Part shown: positions 18,998-32,098 of the stretch, in pieces | How the letters are laid out: each line of letters opens with the position of its first letter | How positions within the stretch are numbered: the stretch's first letter is position 1 | NCBI GenBank assembly: GCA_039654915.1 | Contig: CM077599.1 | Span: forward strand, 4,900,501 to 4,964,500 | DNA: 64,000 nucleotides | Reading direction: 5' to 3' | DNA from: Aquilaria yunnanensis | Taxonomy: Eukaryota > Streptophyta > Magnoliopsida > Malvales > Thymelaeaceae | Notes under the pieces: generated by a model | What the model saw: the letters and a program-made list of their open reading frames with translations, nothing else | The model's database searches: none | Told to the model about the DNA's origin: nothing | Made by a program: the position numbers and the translations under genes

Positions 18998-21732
18998 AGG
19001 CCGAAACACTTGTTGGATTAGCAAAAACGTTTAGGGTCAGTCCATTGTTAACAAGTGCAAATCGCAAATCATGTACGGGGAAGAGCTAAACGCCAAAACC
19101 TAACCCTCGACGTTTAGAATTAGGCGAACTGAAGACACATTTATAAGCATTTTTAAAAATGGAGGCTTTACAAATTTTTAATACAAACCTACAGAGCCGA
19201 TTTCTTATTTCTGGTATCCTGACTTCCAACCAACGTCCAACTAGACTGATAAGCGAAGTCAATAATCAAACTGTGTGCCAAAGAAGTATATTTATGTAGT
19301 GTGTATGATTCTAATTTGTTACCTATCTGTTGGTACTAATGCAAATTGATCCAAATGAAAATGGAGCTGACACTTAAAAGAGGTCTTCGATCCAATCAAC
19401 GGTTCGGTGTCCAACTCCAACTGTAGGCAAGTATTCTGTAGATGTTGTTCCCAGACCAGTTCACCATCAAGACAGATCCCTGCAGTTCTGGTTGGATGGG
19501 GAGTAGCGTATCAAACGGAGCCTTGGCTGCCTCAGATGACGCCTCCGTCGCTGATTCGGCATCCAAAGGTTGAGGCATTGATGGATGCACAGCACATATT
19601 GGACCTGGGCTTCGGTCTTTACATGTGGCTTTGTTCTGCTTGGGCTGGTTTGTTCTTACAAACAACACTTAACGATTTTGGCTTGTATCAATGCTTACGT
19701 GTTTCGTCGTTTCAATGGAACAATATCAGGCCTTTTTGAAATCATGATTTTGGTTTTAAGAGTGTGGGAATCATATATAATATCAATATATCATATATTA
19801 ACTTTAAAAAAAAAATTCCATCTCTAAGAATGGCAAATAAATATGTCTTTGTTTTGTCAAAATTATCAACCATCTAATGGTACACTTAAGAGAAAAGGCT
19901 TGAAGCCCAATATTTTAAATAGACCTATCCCTTTACTTTTGGGCCATGGATTCCGAATGATCCGAAGTATAAATTATAACGTGCACATATACTAATGATG
20001 CACCTGTGATTATATATATCAAAATAGTATGATACTAATTTCTAGCTTATCATATTGTTTGTTGATGTATTTAATCATTTATATTTATAGCTATCAGTAC
20101 TTCAGAAACTGGAATATGTTTGTACTCATTGAAAAACAAATACTCCATTAGAACTTGGTGTGCACTTAGCAATCGATGGCTGAATATTTTAACCCTTCTA
20201 AGGCATTTACTTGTTTTTTTTTTTATAGTTAATCCTACAAATCTTGTGTTTGGGAAATCATCACATCCAATTTTGTATGTGATTGATTAAGCACTTTCTT
20301 GTTATTACACTTTTTATTTGAAGCTTTAGTTATGGATTAATATGTTTATAATGTCCCAATCGAATAAAAAATATCTAATTTTATGTCTTGTATCCGATAA
20401 ATCATCACATTCAATTCTAATGTGTCGACCAAACCATAAAAGTTGTGATTAATAAATGCAATAATAAACGCAAGTTCCACGCACCATCAGCCGAGATTAT
20501 TCCGCTTATTTATTAACATGCTTAATTGCTCATTGATTTCGACAGGTCAATATTTTGCTAATATGCCCAATGACTTTGCTAGAATTTTACTAGGCATGAA
20601 TGTACTAGCAGCCCTCCAACTTTATCAACTCACACAAGTCAGCCCCTCAACTCAAAATCAGCATATTTAAGTCCTTAAATTTTGAAAAATGACACGAGTT
20701 GGTCTAAGCCAATTTATAAGTTATTTGAAAAATTCAAAACTGATCCTTAATATATCTTTTGTTCACGTTTATATAATTGTAGTTCATTTTAGATTGATAT
20801 AGTTCCTGAACTGGCAAAACTTATTTATGTACATATTATTTCTATTATTATTAAATAGTCTTTCTGTAAAATATTGATTAAAACTAGCTTACGATATGTT
20901 TGATAGAGATTTTTAAGACATAATTAAGAGTTTTTTTTTATTTGTACTGATTTTCTAAAATTTTATCCAAACCAAAATTTGGTAAATCAAAGAACCTTAG
21001 AAGCACTTAGCTGTGTTTTTTCTCTGGCAAGTATAAAACTCTTTTCTGGGGCAGTTGCTGCTAGCACGTCTCTAAGAGATCACTCGCTTCCTATCTTTCC
21101 ACAAGATCTAAGGAGCCTATAAAATGAAAATAGGCAACAAATCCTCCATCTCACGACATTATGCACCGGATTTTTCTCGTTAGTTAAGAGTTCAGGACAA
21201 TGCTATTCGAACACAGGATTAAAATATTGTTTAACAAGTTATTTGTTTTTTTATATTTTGTTTGTAAGTATGTGTATGTATATTGTATAGAAGTACTTTT
21301 TATCTGTTTTCAATAATTTTTTACAAGTAAAAAACTTATTCATATCAATTTTAAATGTCTTTATCTCCATATTATTTTTGTATCATCAAGAGGTGTTTCA
21401 TTATAACAAACCAAATTATCTTAGCTTTATATTACATTATCATATGCGATTCATATAAAAAAATTAAAATTCTTTCCTTTTATAAAAATGATTATTTTAT
21501 CATCTATGCTTTGAAAATAACTCATCTAATAATAAATGTCGCTTAAACTAAGTGATTGTGTTGGGAAATCATTTTTTATCTTCTGTCTCAATTTATAATA
21601 GTATCTTTTAAAACTTATTACTTTTCACCATACAATTAGTCTTTAAAATTGTGTAAAGTATTACTAATAATATAATCATTACTCAAACAAAAAAAATTAA
21701 ATAATGGTTATTATAATAGCAACATAATGAGT
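18998..21732. other. Intergenic DNA, mostly AT-rich
   Basis: Apart from the coding-like stretch at 19396-19668 mentioned with the preceding island, no gene is seen. A stretch at about 20600-20760 resembles one arm of a long-TIR element, but I found no partner. Confidence 0.6.
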
Positions 21733-21742
21733 ATCAAACTAA

Positions 21743-23015
21743 GGGTAAATTGCATGCAATGCCCCCAATCTTTAATTATTGTTCTTGTTCTAACCTTAAT
21801 CTTATTAAAATGTTTTATTTTGGCCCCCTTTTGGACAAAAATCATTATATTAGACGGAAAAGACCACGTCAGCACTAGATTATAAGGGAAAAAGCTAATT
21901 TTAACTCCCTAAAAACTTTTTCTTTGCCAAAGAGATCTAAAAACTCTAAAACCTAACGATCCAACCACCCCTGTCACCACAAAAAAATCTAAAATTTTAA
22001 TCGGCATTCACTATTTCATACTCTTTTTCATCCTCTTGAACTTTCTCTTCTATCATTTCTTCCAAACCTTCGGATTTCACAATTTCATATGTAAATATAT
22101 GAAAATCTGATGAGATTTGGAAAAACAGATAGAAAAGAAAGTTAAAGAGAATAGAAAATGCTACCAAATCATGTAAGCTAATCAAAATTCTAAAAAAACA
22201 AATTTTTTGACATATTGGCGCCGCAGTGCTAATAAGTTTTCCAACGCGAGTGCCACGATACAAGAAAAATAAATTCCATAATTTTGATCGGCCTACATGA
22301 TTTGATAGTGTTTTTCATCATTTTTAACTTTCTCTTCTATCACTCCTTCCAAATCGCAACAAAGTTTCATACATTTTGATTCAAAATTTTGAAATTTAAA
22401 AAATTTTGAAGCTTGATTTACAAAATTCAGTTGAGATTTAGAAGAAATGATAAAAAAGAAAGTTAATGAGGATGAACCACCATGGTAGTAAAAAAAAATT
22501 TGTAGAATTTTGATAAGCCTACATGGTTTGGTAGCATTTTTCATCCTCTTTAATTTTCTCTTCTACAATTTCTTCCAAATCTCATTAAATTTTCATATAT
22601 CTGCATCTGAAATTATGAAACCCAAATATTTGAAACTTGATTTACAAAAATCGGTTGAGCTTTAGAAGAAATAATAGAAGAGAAAGTTAAAAATGATGAA
22701 AAAGGCTATGAAATCGTGAAAGGCCAATTAAAATTCTAAATTTCTTTTTTATGATGACAGGGTGGTCGGATCATTAGGTTTCAAAGTTTTAAGGTCTTTT
22801 TATGAAAGAGAAAGTTTTTAGGTATTTAAAACTAGTTTGTTCCCCTATAATCCTATGCTGACATGGCATTTTTCATCAAACATAATGATTTTCATCCAAA
22901 ATGGGGTCAAATTGAAACGTTTTAATAAGGTTAAGATATTGTACTTGCAAAATAAAGATTAGAGTTAGAACAGGAACAATAATTAAATGTTGGGGGCAGT
23001 GCTTGCAATTTACGC
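21743..23015. mobile_element. Non-autonomous long-TIR Mutator-like element
   Basis: Inverted arms of roughly 250 bp begin GGGTAAATTGCATGCAATGC at the left and, reversed, GCGTAAATTGCAAGCACTGC at the right. Flanks ATCAAACTAA (21733-21742) and ATCAAGCTGA (23016-23025) match at 8 of 10, the size expected of Mutator-like target duplications. The interior has three diverged copies of a unit containing TTTTCATCCTCTTNAACTTT (near 22019, 22309 and 22534) and an inverted copy near 22140. No transposase is present. It lies a few hundred bases after the sucrose synthase 3' end. Confidence 0.8.
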
Positions 23016-23500
23016 ATCAAGCTGATTAACTAATTAATCAAATTATGTTTGAAATCAATTGGTTTACATATTTTAATTGATGAGTTAATGATAATAATTT
23101 TTCTTAGTTTATAGCTCTTCAGTTGTAATAAGTCTTCAAGCGTTTTGTATAAAATACTATCAATTATATGATACTTCACAAATAACAAAAATACATATGA
23201 AACTAAATAAATTTAACTTAGACATGGACTAAAATAATAAAAACAAAAACTACAATTACCTATGTTTGGACAAAAAAGAAATTAAGGACCTTGTGATTTT
23301 TGCGCCGAGCAACACCAATATGAGCTGTCATGTACTAGCGTATACCATTTCTCCCAATATGAGGATTTAAATATCCTGAGTCAGAGCCAAAGGATTAACA
23401 GTCAGCCAAGTTGGTGGGTGGGTACACTTTAGCCAACTTTAATACTATACCGTTGAAATTGTCGGGGTACCCACCCTGTTTTTTACCGTACGAGCGGGTG
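23016..23500. other. Short intergenic stretch downstream of sucrose synthase
   Basis: No gene or repeat is recognised. It separates the Mutator-like element from the probable end of the sucrose synthase transcript. Confidence 0.6.
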
Positions 23501-23539
23501 GTGAACGTAGACGTACCTACCGTTCTTCAAGCTCAGTGA

Positions 23540-23894
23540 GCAAAATGACAAGATTTTATATGAATATTTAAAGCAACAAATTCATTTAAATACTCAAAAA
23601 GCAAGCCACAACCACAAGCGATCCAAATCATGTCTAGAAAATGGCAAATCTTTACTGAGAATTGATGGGGCCAAGAACAAGTTCGAAGCAATGCCGGTAA
23701 GAAACCAAAAAAGAAAAACGGAAAAAGAAAAGATAAAAAAAAAAAATTGAAATTACATGAAGCGGAAAATGAGCTTTGATTTCTTGTCCAATCAAAACTC
23801 AAAACAACCATGTTGATTATTTGAAGAACTCAGAAGCCCCAATCAACAAAAACCGATCCTCCTTCAGCTTCAACTCACTCCCTTAAACTTCTAC
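23540..23894 (-). other. Probable 3' UTR of sucrose synthase
   Basis: After the stop codon the minus strand runs through T-rich sequence, as in plant 3' UTRs, without a long frame. Possible poly(A) signals lie near 23550-23580 (ATATAAAATC). The exact end is not defined. Confidence 0.4.
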
Positions 23895-26800
23895 TCATTC
23901 CTCAACAGCCAAGGGCACTGATTCAGCCTGCAACATTAAAGAAACATTTACATTATAGTTTAATAAAACCAACCACACAAAGAAAAGTTGGAAGAGAACA
24001 ACTAAGCAGATAAATAGTTCTGCTAAGCTCACCAGCTTGCGGTACTTGAGTGCGTAAAACATTTCCAGGTAGCGGCGGCTCTCAAGACGATCAAGCTTGG
24101 ACACATGCTTCCAGAACCCATACACAGCCGTGAGAGTCATCAACCTCTGCGAATAGATTTGCCATGTGTACCTGTACATTAACCAATATGAGTAACAACT
24201 CGAATATGTTAAAAGGAGTAAATGTTAGACGAAAATGTAGAGTGGGGATGATATAGCTTACTTCTCCTCAATACGCCGCAAGCCTCCATTGGAGATCTTG
24301 TCCCAGTGAGATGGGTCTTTCTGGCACTTCTCGAAGAAGTCTACAATGATCTCTGCAGCCTGGTCACCATGGTAAGGGTCGATGTGGTAACCGGACTTGC
24401 CATGAACAATGATCTCAGCAGGACCACCTTTACAGGTTGCAAATGTGGGCAAACCACAGGTCATGGACTCAACAACAGTCAATCCAAAAGCTTCGTACAG
24501 AGCAGGCTGCACAAATGCACCCTTGGTGTCACAGATGTAGCGGTAGAGCTCTCCATTTCTTACACGGTTCATCTGTGATGAAATCCATCTAAACTGTCCA
24601 TTCAGCTTGTATGTTTCAATGAGCTCAAACATCTTCTTCATCTCTGCTTTCTCTTCCAAGTCCTTCGACTCCTTTCTTCTGTCACCACCAACCACTACAA
24701 GGTTCACCAACTCACGAAGACGGGCATTCTTTCCATACCACTCTACAAGTCCTGTTAAGTTCTTGACACGATCTAGCCTTGCCATGGTGAACAAAATAGG
24801 CTTATTGCGGTCATTTAGCACACACCTGTAGAAGCAACAGCATGGTATTCAAAATCTGGACGATTCCAAGCAAGTAGTTTAATTAAAACTCAATTATATT
24901 AGAAAACATAGGTTCACGCAAACAGGTATCATACCAATGTTCCTCATTCTGCGTGGAGCTATAGAGAAGCTCTTCAATTTCAGGATGGAAATGTCTCAAC
25001 CTCCTCTTCTCATCAGTGTACGCGAAGTATATGCTGATGTCAGCACCCGGCGACACAATGTTGAATTTGGGATCAAAGACGTCGATGCCATGAACAACTC
25101 GGTAGAGACCAGGAAGGGTGAAAGCTGTGTGACTCTCATACTGACCAACAGTGTCCTTGCTGAGGCATAGCAAGAAACCATGTTAGATGAATGTTAGCAA
25201 TTGAGATACACAAGAGAAGCAGCCTACCGGCCCATTGTATATGAACCTTCAACAGTTTTACCTTCCAGCAATTTCTTGGAATGTGCTGGTGATGATGAAA
25301 TCAGTGTGGTTCATGGCAATGAGATCAGCTGTGAACTGGCATGAGAAGTGGTACTTGTCATCAAGCTTCTTCCAGTAGATGTCTGAATCTGGGTATTTTG
25401 TCTTCTCAAGGGCATGGGCAATGGTACACTGAAAGGGCAACAGATATAGTTCAGCCGGAGGAAACAATATCAAAGTTTTAATACCACTAATGTTTTAGTA
25501 GTTCTAGCAAACCTGTGTAACTCCCAATTTGTGAGCGAGCAGTGAGGCAACAATGTTCCCATCACTGTAGTTCCCAATGATCAGATCTGGCTTCCCTTGC
25601 AACTCCTTTGAAATTTCTTGAGCAACATCCTGTAATAGAAACATGATTAGCCACAAATATATGCCAATGTGCATGGAAAAACCAGATCAATGTTTGTTCG
25701 AGACAAATGCATCACCTCAGTGTAAGTCTCCAAGTATGGCCAAACTTCAAATCTTGAGATCCACCTGCGCACAATCCCCTTGTCGGTTCTGAAGGGCACC
25801 CGAAGAATATCCGAATACTCAGTTCCATAAACCTTCTCAAGACGCTGGCCGCAAGTAGTTCCAACAGCATCAGGAAGAAGCCTGGTAATCTGTATAAGAA
25901 AAAGATTCAGCATCAAGTAACTGTCTACAAAACACGCCTGTTTAACAAAAGAGGCCTGAGAAACGAATCAGAATTCAACAACAATGCTCAAAATGAGGAA
26001 GACTCACAATGAGGATCCTTGGAGTGATGTTAAGGCCTTGCTGCTTAATGCGAAGAAGCATCTCGTTCTCAAGAGCACGGACTTGATCCAAGATATAAAC
26101 AACCTGCAAACAAAATGAACGCATCCATATCAACAACCACAGCATAACTAGTTATAGCTACTTTCTGATGAATTAAGGTTAAGTCCTGCTAGTGGTCACC
26201 TGCCCGCCGGTGTCAGGGTAACCCAAGACATTGTCCTGAGCAAAGTATCCGTGAGGGGTGAGGATAACAACATTGAACACCATAGGAATCCTTCCAAGGA
26301 ACTTCTCGAGAGTGCAGGGATCGGGTGCCTCTAGAAGGTCGAGAAGGAGCTGGATCATCTCCAGAACACGTTCCGCGGTGTCACCCCATCCCCTTTCCAA
26401 ACCAATCTCCTGGAACTGGTGATCAAACTCCGAGTAGGGAGTGTCCGGGGGCAGAGCAGTCAGATACTCCTCTGCCTTCCTCAGCACGTGCTGGAGAGAG
26501 TTGAGGTTCTGGATTCTGTCATTCAACATCATGTTCTACATAACGACAAACAAAACCAAGCATCAGAATCTGAATTCCTACCCAAACATCTACTCCTCAC
26601 ATGACATCAGATACCGAGTTTAAGTCAGACAACATGAATCAACCCAAACATAGCTCCCCCACGAATTTTGATTCTCAAGTCCATGTAACATCGATCTTAT
26701 CGAAATCAGAAAACATCGAGAAAGAAACTATACCTTTCCCTTGTGGCAGTGGACACGTAGGAACTCGAGAAGCGGGTGCATACTTTCCTTGTCGTGGAAG

Positions 26801-27578
26801 AGCTTGGCGGAGAGGTGGCGGTTGAGGAACTCAACGCCATCGCCGATGGACTTGGACAGAGTTGGGCGTGGGAACGAGGCATTGAACGGCTCGAAGTCCA
26901 ACTCAAGCACAAAGTTCCCGTTCGCTCTAGAATCAAACCAAACATTATGTTCATAAGCATCAGAAACGAAACATGATCTAAACAAGTGTTTGATCCGAGA
27001 GCTTACGCTCCGTCGACGAGCTCTTCCTTGAAGTGAAGATACTCCGCCACCGTGAGCTCCTCCACCACAAGAGCGTGGACGTTGACTCTTATGTACTCCC
27101 AAACACCGGGCCTTGGGCGGACGGCAAGCGCCACCCATGGCGGTAATACTATTGCTTCCTGTAACCCAGAAACAGACAAATCACTCAAACATTAAAACAA
27201 ACGGAACCAGAAAGGAGATCCAAACTAAAAACAGAAGAAGTTAGATCTGCATGCATGGTTTGCCGATTTACCTGGGCGGCCCTAAGAACTTCACCAAAAG
27301 CGCCGTCCACAAGCTTCTTCCTGCTGCCTTCGGGAATGGATTCAAATTCAGCTACAATCTGGTGGTTCTGCAGAATTCCCTTCCCTTTGTTCTCAATCCT
27401 GCAGAAAACAACAGATCAAAAAACCAGAACACAAAACAGAGCAGAAAGTAAAAAGAACAACTAAGATCCGCGTTAACAACCTTGAGAGGAGGGCCAAAAT
27501 CTCGTTTCTGTCAGCAGTAAGCGTGTGATCCAAACGCTCACGGAGGCTGTGAACGCGGGTGATTGCTTTCTCAGCCAT
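23895..27578 (-). CDS. SUS: Sucrose synthase, 13 coding exons, 806 aa predicted
   Basis: The enzyme interconverts sucrose plus UDP with UDP-glucose plus fructose, in the cytosol or at membranes, feeding cell-wall and starch synthesis in sink tissues. Coding exons on the minus strand: 27578-27481, 27398-27272, 27158-27007, 26926-26734, 26535-26200, 26103-26008, 25889-25716, 25629-25513, 25428-25262, 25159-24935, 24825-24262, 24171-24033, 23927-23895. All junctions are GT-AG and phases agree, giving 2421 nt. The N-terminus has RVHSLRERL with Ser11, the CDPK site of the family. The GT-B fold follows, with the GT4 E-x7-E pair in [12 protein letters not shown] (about residues 673 and 681). The length is normal for the family, and the exon pattern (336-nt exon, 564-nt exon) fits the SUS1-type group. 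No disabling change is seen. This is the only intact host gene in the window. Confidence 0.97.
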
Positions 27579-28245
27579 TTGGTTTCAACTGGAAAAACAG
27601 AGGAAAATGCTGAGCAGAGCGGAGAGAGAAGAAGAAGAATTATCCAAAATGATCCACCTAAATAAGCTGAAAATCACCATACAAGTCAAAGCAACCTTAT
27701 ATGACAATAATTTAGAAGATTAAAGGAATTCTAAAACCACCCTCGCTACTCCACCAACCACATGGAAAAAACTGTTTAGCGCTGTGGAAATTCCTGCTTA
27801 TGGTTCAACGGAGATCGGTTTGAATAATGTTCAGATCCACTGTTGTCCGATAATTTAATTAAAGACAACCTTAGTGCAGGAAGCGCACAAACACCACTTT
27901 GAGTGGATCAGATGAGACAATGTATACTCTACCAGAAGAGAAAAATAAAAATAAACTAAAAAACACAGAAACCTCCCCAAAACCCTTAACCAGGAAACAG
28001 GGGAGCTGGCTTTAGTATACCAGCTGAAGATAGATCGGTTCCGAGAAGAAGACCCAGATGTTAAAATGTAAGAAAACCATAAACAACAGATCACTAGCAG
28101 CGGGAGGGAGAAAAAAGGGAGATCAATACAGACAACGTACGGAACAGAAAACCCGGAAACAAACTAAAGAGGAAAAGAAAATAGCAGAAAAAAGGAGCAC
28201 CTAAATGAAAGAACGGAGGGCTACAGAATAATGAAAGGGAATAGA
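27579..28245 (-). other. Sucrose synthase 5' UTR with leader intron
   Basis: Ten bases before the ATG the minus strand has a good acceptor (TGTTTTTCCAG, AG at 27590-27589). A fitting donor (TTTAG|GTGCTC) lies at 28200. The implied leader intron of about 612 bp is typical of sucrose synthase genes, where leader introns often raise expression. The first exon would start near 28245. The boundaries are predictions. Confidence 0.6.
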
Positions 28246-28271
28246 ATGTAAGATCGACGAACTTAGAGGAA

Positions 28272-28278
28272 ATTTATA
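28272..28278 (-). promoter_or_regulatory. TATA box of sucrose synthase
   Basis: The minus strand reads TCTATAAATTTCC. It lies about 30 bases before the predicted transcription start and about 700 bases before the ATG, consistent with the leader intron model. Confidence 0.6.
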
Positions 28279-28820
28279 GAAGTGAGGGGATGACCGGTGA
28301 GACCAACTCCAAAACTCAGAAATGGAAGAAAATAAATTAACTGCGGTTAAAACTTTTTGATTAAGGATATTTTGGTAATTTCATTTCTACGAGCCGGAAG
28401 AAAAAAGGTAGGAAATTGAAGTATTGTGAAAGGGCAGAAATCAAGCGACTGCCACAATTGTCTGAACCGGCTTTTATCTTATTCAAGTGCCTTCCTTTTT
28501 ATTTTATTCGCTTTTTTAGTGATTTGATTTTCCCTTAAGAAAAACGCTTGCAGGTCAAGCAATACACAAATCAATTAGCAATCAAAATGCATCAGGTATA
28601 TAGCTCCTTGCCTCCTTCTTTTTATGGTTTTCTCTTTTTTATTTTATTAAATGTTCTTCTATTTGCTTACATAAAAAAATCTTTTTTTATTCGTCTAAAG
28701 GGGAACGAAAGTGGAGTAGGATGATGATCACTGACACACAGCCAGTACTGTAGATCTTAACCCGCTGATGCCTAGCCATTTTATTTGTCTGGCATATGTA
28801 CCACTACCACGTACTTATTA
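28279..28820. other. Proximal promoter region of sucrose synthase
   Basis: This stretch lies between the TATA box and the upstream Mutator-like element. No coding sequence is seen. I could not assign specific sugar- or tissue-response motifs. Confidence 0.5.
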
Positions 28821-28830
28821 GTATAATGAG

Positions 28831-30055
28831 GGGTAAAATTTAAATTTAGTCCTTTAACTATTTGATTTATTCTAAAGTGGTCCCCTAACTCTAAAAGTAA
28901 CTATTAGGGTCCCCTAACTCACCTCACATATCTTATTTGAGTCCCATCCGTTATTTTGGCTGTTATATCTAACAGAAAATGCATATGCCGCACTTAATAC
29001 CCTCTACTTAGTCCCACAAAGCCATATGGCATCTTCTTTCATTACAATAAGTGACAACACTGGGATAGCAATAAATCTTAGGCTAGAATTGAAAAAAAAT
29101 ATATTATTTCAGGCACTTAAAATGTCAATTAACCTAATCTTCCAACCCTCTCTCCTAAACGAGTGTTGCTGCAGCCATGTCGCCACCGTCACCGGTGAGC
29201 CTCTCTTCATTTCCCGTGAAATCCCCATCCTTACGATTCTCTAATTTCATCTCCTCCCACTCCTTTGACACCCAAATCTACTCTCACCATTGCCACCATC
29301 TGATTCTCGCCCGCCAGCCACTACTGCTTTCAAATGAGGCGTCGCTCGCATTGCCACTGTTTATTTAGGGAACCAAATACCATAAAACAATGGACACAGA
29401 GATGGAGAGAACAACTGACAAAGACAAAGAACGGCAGACAATGATGGAGATCTAAATGTCAATGATCGATGGAGATGGAGAGAATCGGATTCGAATGCAG
29501 GCGATTGACGGATAAGGAGGATGGAGGCGATTGACCAAATCGAAGAAGGCAGGCGACCAAATTGAAGCATAGAGAATGAGGATTGAGGCGAGTGGCGCCG
29601 GAGAATGAGTCGGGCAATGAAATTCTTGGAGGCATGCGACTAAATGAAAGGACGGAGAAGAGCGGATGATGCGGGGCGACATTGACCAAATCTCCTCTCC
29701 ATCGGCAAACAAATCTCCTCTCCACCGGCGGCATTGGGAGACACCGAGAACTGCTCGAGAGAGAGAAAGTCCGGGAGAAGAAGAAAATGTTGGATTATTT
29801 ACAATTAAAGTCCTATGTTTATTTTTTTTTATGTCAGTTTGTGTTTAATATTTCATTTCTATACAAAATGGTCACCCATTTTAGTTAAAAAGGAAGCCAC
29901 GTGGCATTATGAATGCCACATAGGCAAGCCTATCCCAAATAACAGCTCAACTGACGGACGGAACTCAAATTGGACACCTCAATGGGCACTTTTAGAGTTA
30001 AGGGACCATTTTAGGGTAAACTGAATAATTAAGGGACCAAATTTAAATTTTACCC
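28831..30055. mobile_element. Non-autonomous Mutator-like element with internal gene-like sequence
   Basis: Inverted arms begin GGGTAAAATTTAAATTTAGT at the left and, reversed, GGGTAAAATTTAAATTTGGT at the right, and run about 150 bp or more. Flanking 10-bp repeats GTATAATGAG (28821-28830) and GTATAATAAG (30056-30065) differ at one base. The interior (about 29150-29790) is richer in G/C and reads like pieces of exons or a 5' UTR, so it may be a Pack-MULE that captured host sequence. No transposase is present. It sits about 550 bp upstream of the sucrose synthase TATA box. Confidence 0.85.
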
Positions 30056-30065
30056 GTATAATAAG

Positions 30066-31449
30066 CATTGAGAAGGAATATCCTTTTTCCGAAGGTAAAT
30101 GTAACAAAAAGAAGAGGACAAACATTTGCTCACAATACTTGAAATCTTGAACAATAACAACGAAAAGAAAAAAGCCATTGGGAAATTGTACACTATAGTT
30201 GATTTAGCAACAATAGTTACAATAGTCACTGACATGGACAACTTAGACAATATTATGTTACTTTCTCCATTTCAAAACTATTGCAATATAGTTTGTTTTA
30301 GATTGTCTCAAAGCTTTGTAATATTTACATATTAAATAAATTATTTTATTATACTATCATTCAAATTATCATTTAATTATTCATTTTTTTTTAATTTTTT
30401 TAATTTATGTGTAGAAAATTAATGGTAAAAATGAAAACAACATATAAACTTTCTTCATTTTCTCAATTTCTATGTCAAATCAAATAATTCATAAAAAAAA
30501 ATAAGAGAATATTTAGTAGTACCATTATTTTCAGCCCAAATTGTCAATTGCCACTATTTTTCGCCCTCAATGTTCGATGGAAAAAAGCAGCAAATGGGTA
30601 GCAAAGCTCAATCGATGATGATCTCTAATTGCGGTGATTGACTAATTGAGGCTAATCAAGGATGTTGCAACTTGCAAGCAGAGGCCACAATGAACAACCT
30701 TAAGGGCAGATAGGCGGTGGGCTCCAAAGGCTTGTAGTTGCAACAGTATAAGTTGAATCCCTATAAGTGATCTATATCAAGCTCACAATCCACTGTGTGT
30801 AGCTGCAACTTTTTAAACATCAGGATTATTTTATGAAACAAACAAAATATTAATGATTTACTTAATATATTTTCGTAATTCATTTAACATTAGTGGTAGC
30901 TTTATGCTCATAAGATAATGGTAAATGGTCAATTTAACTACAAAAAAGCTATACTGATGGATCTGCATTTGTAAAATTATATTGAGCAATTTGGCCATTT
31001 TGACAGAAGAAAAAATATTAACTCAAATAGGAAGATTCACTTATTGAGAATATTTTGTTTGGTGAGGGTACTTATTGAGAATACAAAAATAAATAAATAA
31101 ATAATCCAGTGATTATTTATCTAAACTTGTCAAGTTATTGAAATTTTCCACTTAAAAAGTATATATAGTAATTTTTTTTTTTACAAAATGCATATTTTTT
31201 ATTAGTTTTTTAACTTGCCAAGATAAAAAAAATTACTAAAAATATTTTAAAATTATTTTCAAATGTGTAGAATTTTAATAAATTATAATTTTTGCAAATA
31301 AATGAACAAAAATATATTAAAATTGATATAAAACAAATTGGCCCTTCCATTTTGTACAACGCCTTGATATCTAAAAATATCAGAGCGCGATCCAAAATAT
31401 ACAAAATTCGACGTGAATTTGATTCCAAAATCTAAAGTTTTATCCACAA
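30066..31449. other. AT-rich intergenic DNA
   Basis: No gene is recognised. The sequence is low in G/C with many short A- and T-runs; no paired terminal repeats were found here. Confidence 0.6.
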
Positions 31450-31459
31450 AAGAACATTA

Positions 31460-32088
31460 GGTAGAAATATCAAATTTGTCACTAATGTTTTGGGTAGGGA
31501 GTAAATATGTTATTATAGTTTTTTTTTCTTACCTAATCTCCCACTAATATTTTAAAATGCACTGAATATATCACTGTCATTTAGAAAAATAACGGAGAAT
31601 GGTAAAAATAGTGAATTTTGAAATCTTGGAGTTATTATACATCTTTAAAAAAATATCATGGCTTTTGAGATTTTTACCAAAAGAGTGTCTGATATTTGTC
31701 ATCAGCACTTCAATCCTGTTACTGTCTCCGTCATCAACATCCCAACCTCATCGTCCCACTCTCTCTATCTTTACTATCTAATCTCCTCATTGGCATTCTT
31801 GAGAGACAGAAACAGAGAGAGTTTAATTACAAAAATTTTTTGAAGTTTCTTAAAACTTGAATTATCATTCTAAAATTTTAAAACTTGTTATTTTTAACAT
31901 TTTTTGTTGGCTTTTTAACAGTTTTCATTAGATTTTTAACGGTCAATGGGTATTCACTCTTAATTTGAAACTTCAATAACATATCTAGCCCATTTTAAAA
32001 CATTAGTGAAAGATTGAACAAAAAAAAACTATAATATTATATCTGCTCTCAACCCCAAAACTTTAGTGGTAAATTTAATATTTTTGCC
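31460..32088. mobile_element. Long-TIR MITE with perfect 10-bp target duplication
   Basis: Inverted arms of over 100 bp begin GGTAGAAATATCAAATTTGT and, reversed, GGCAAAAATATTAAATTTAC. AAGAACATTA flanks both sides exactly (31450-31459 and 32089-32098). A 10-bp duplication and long arms point to the Mutator-like group. There is no coding capacity. Confidence 0.88.
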
Positions 32089-32098
32089 AAGAACATTA

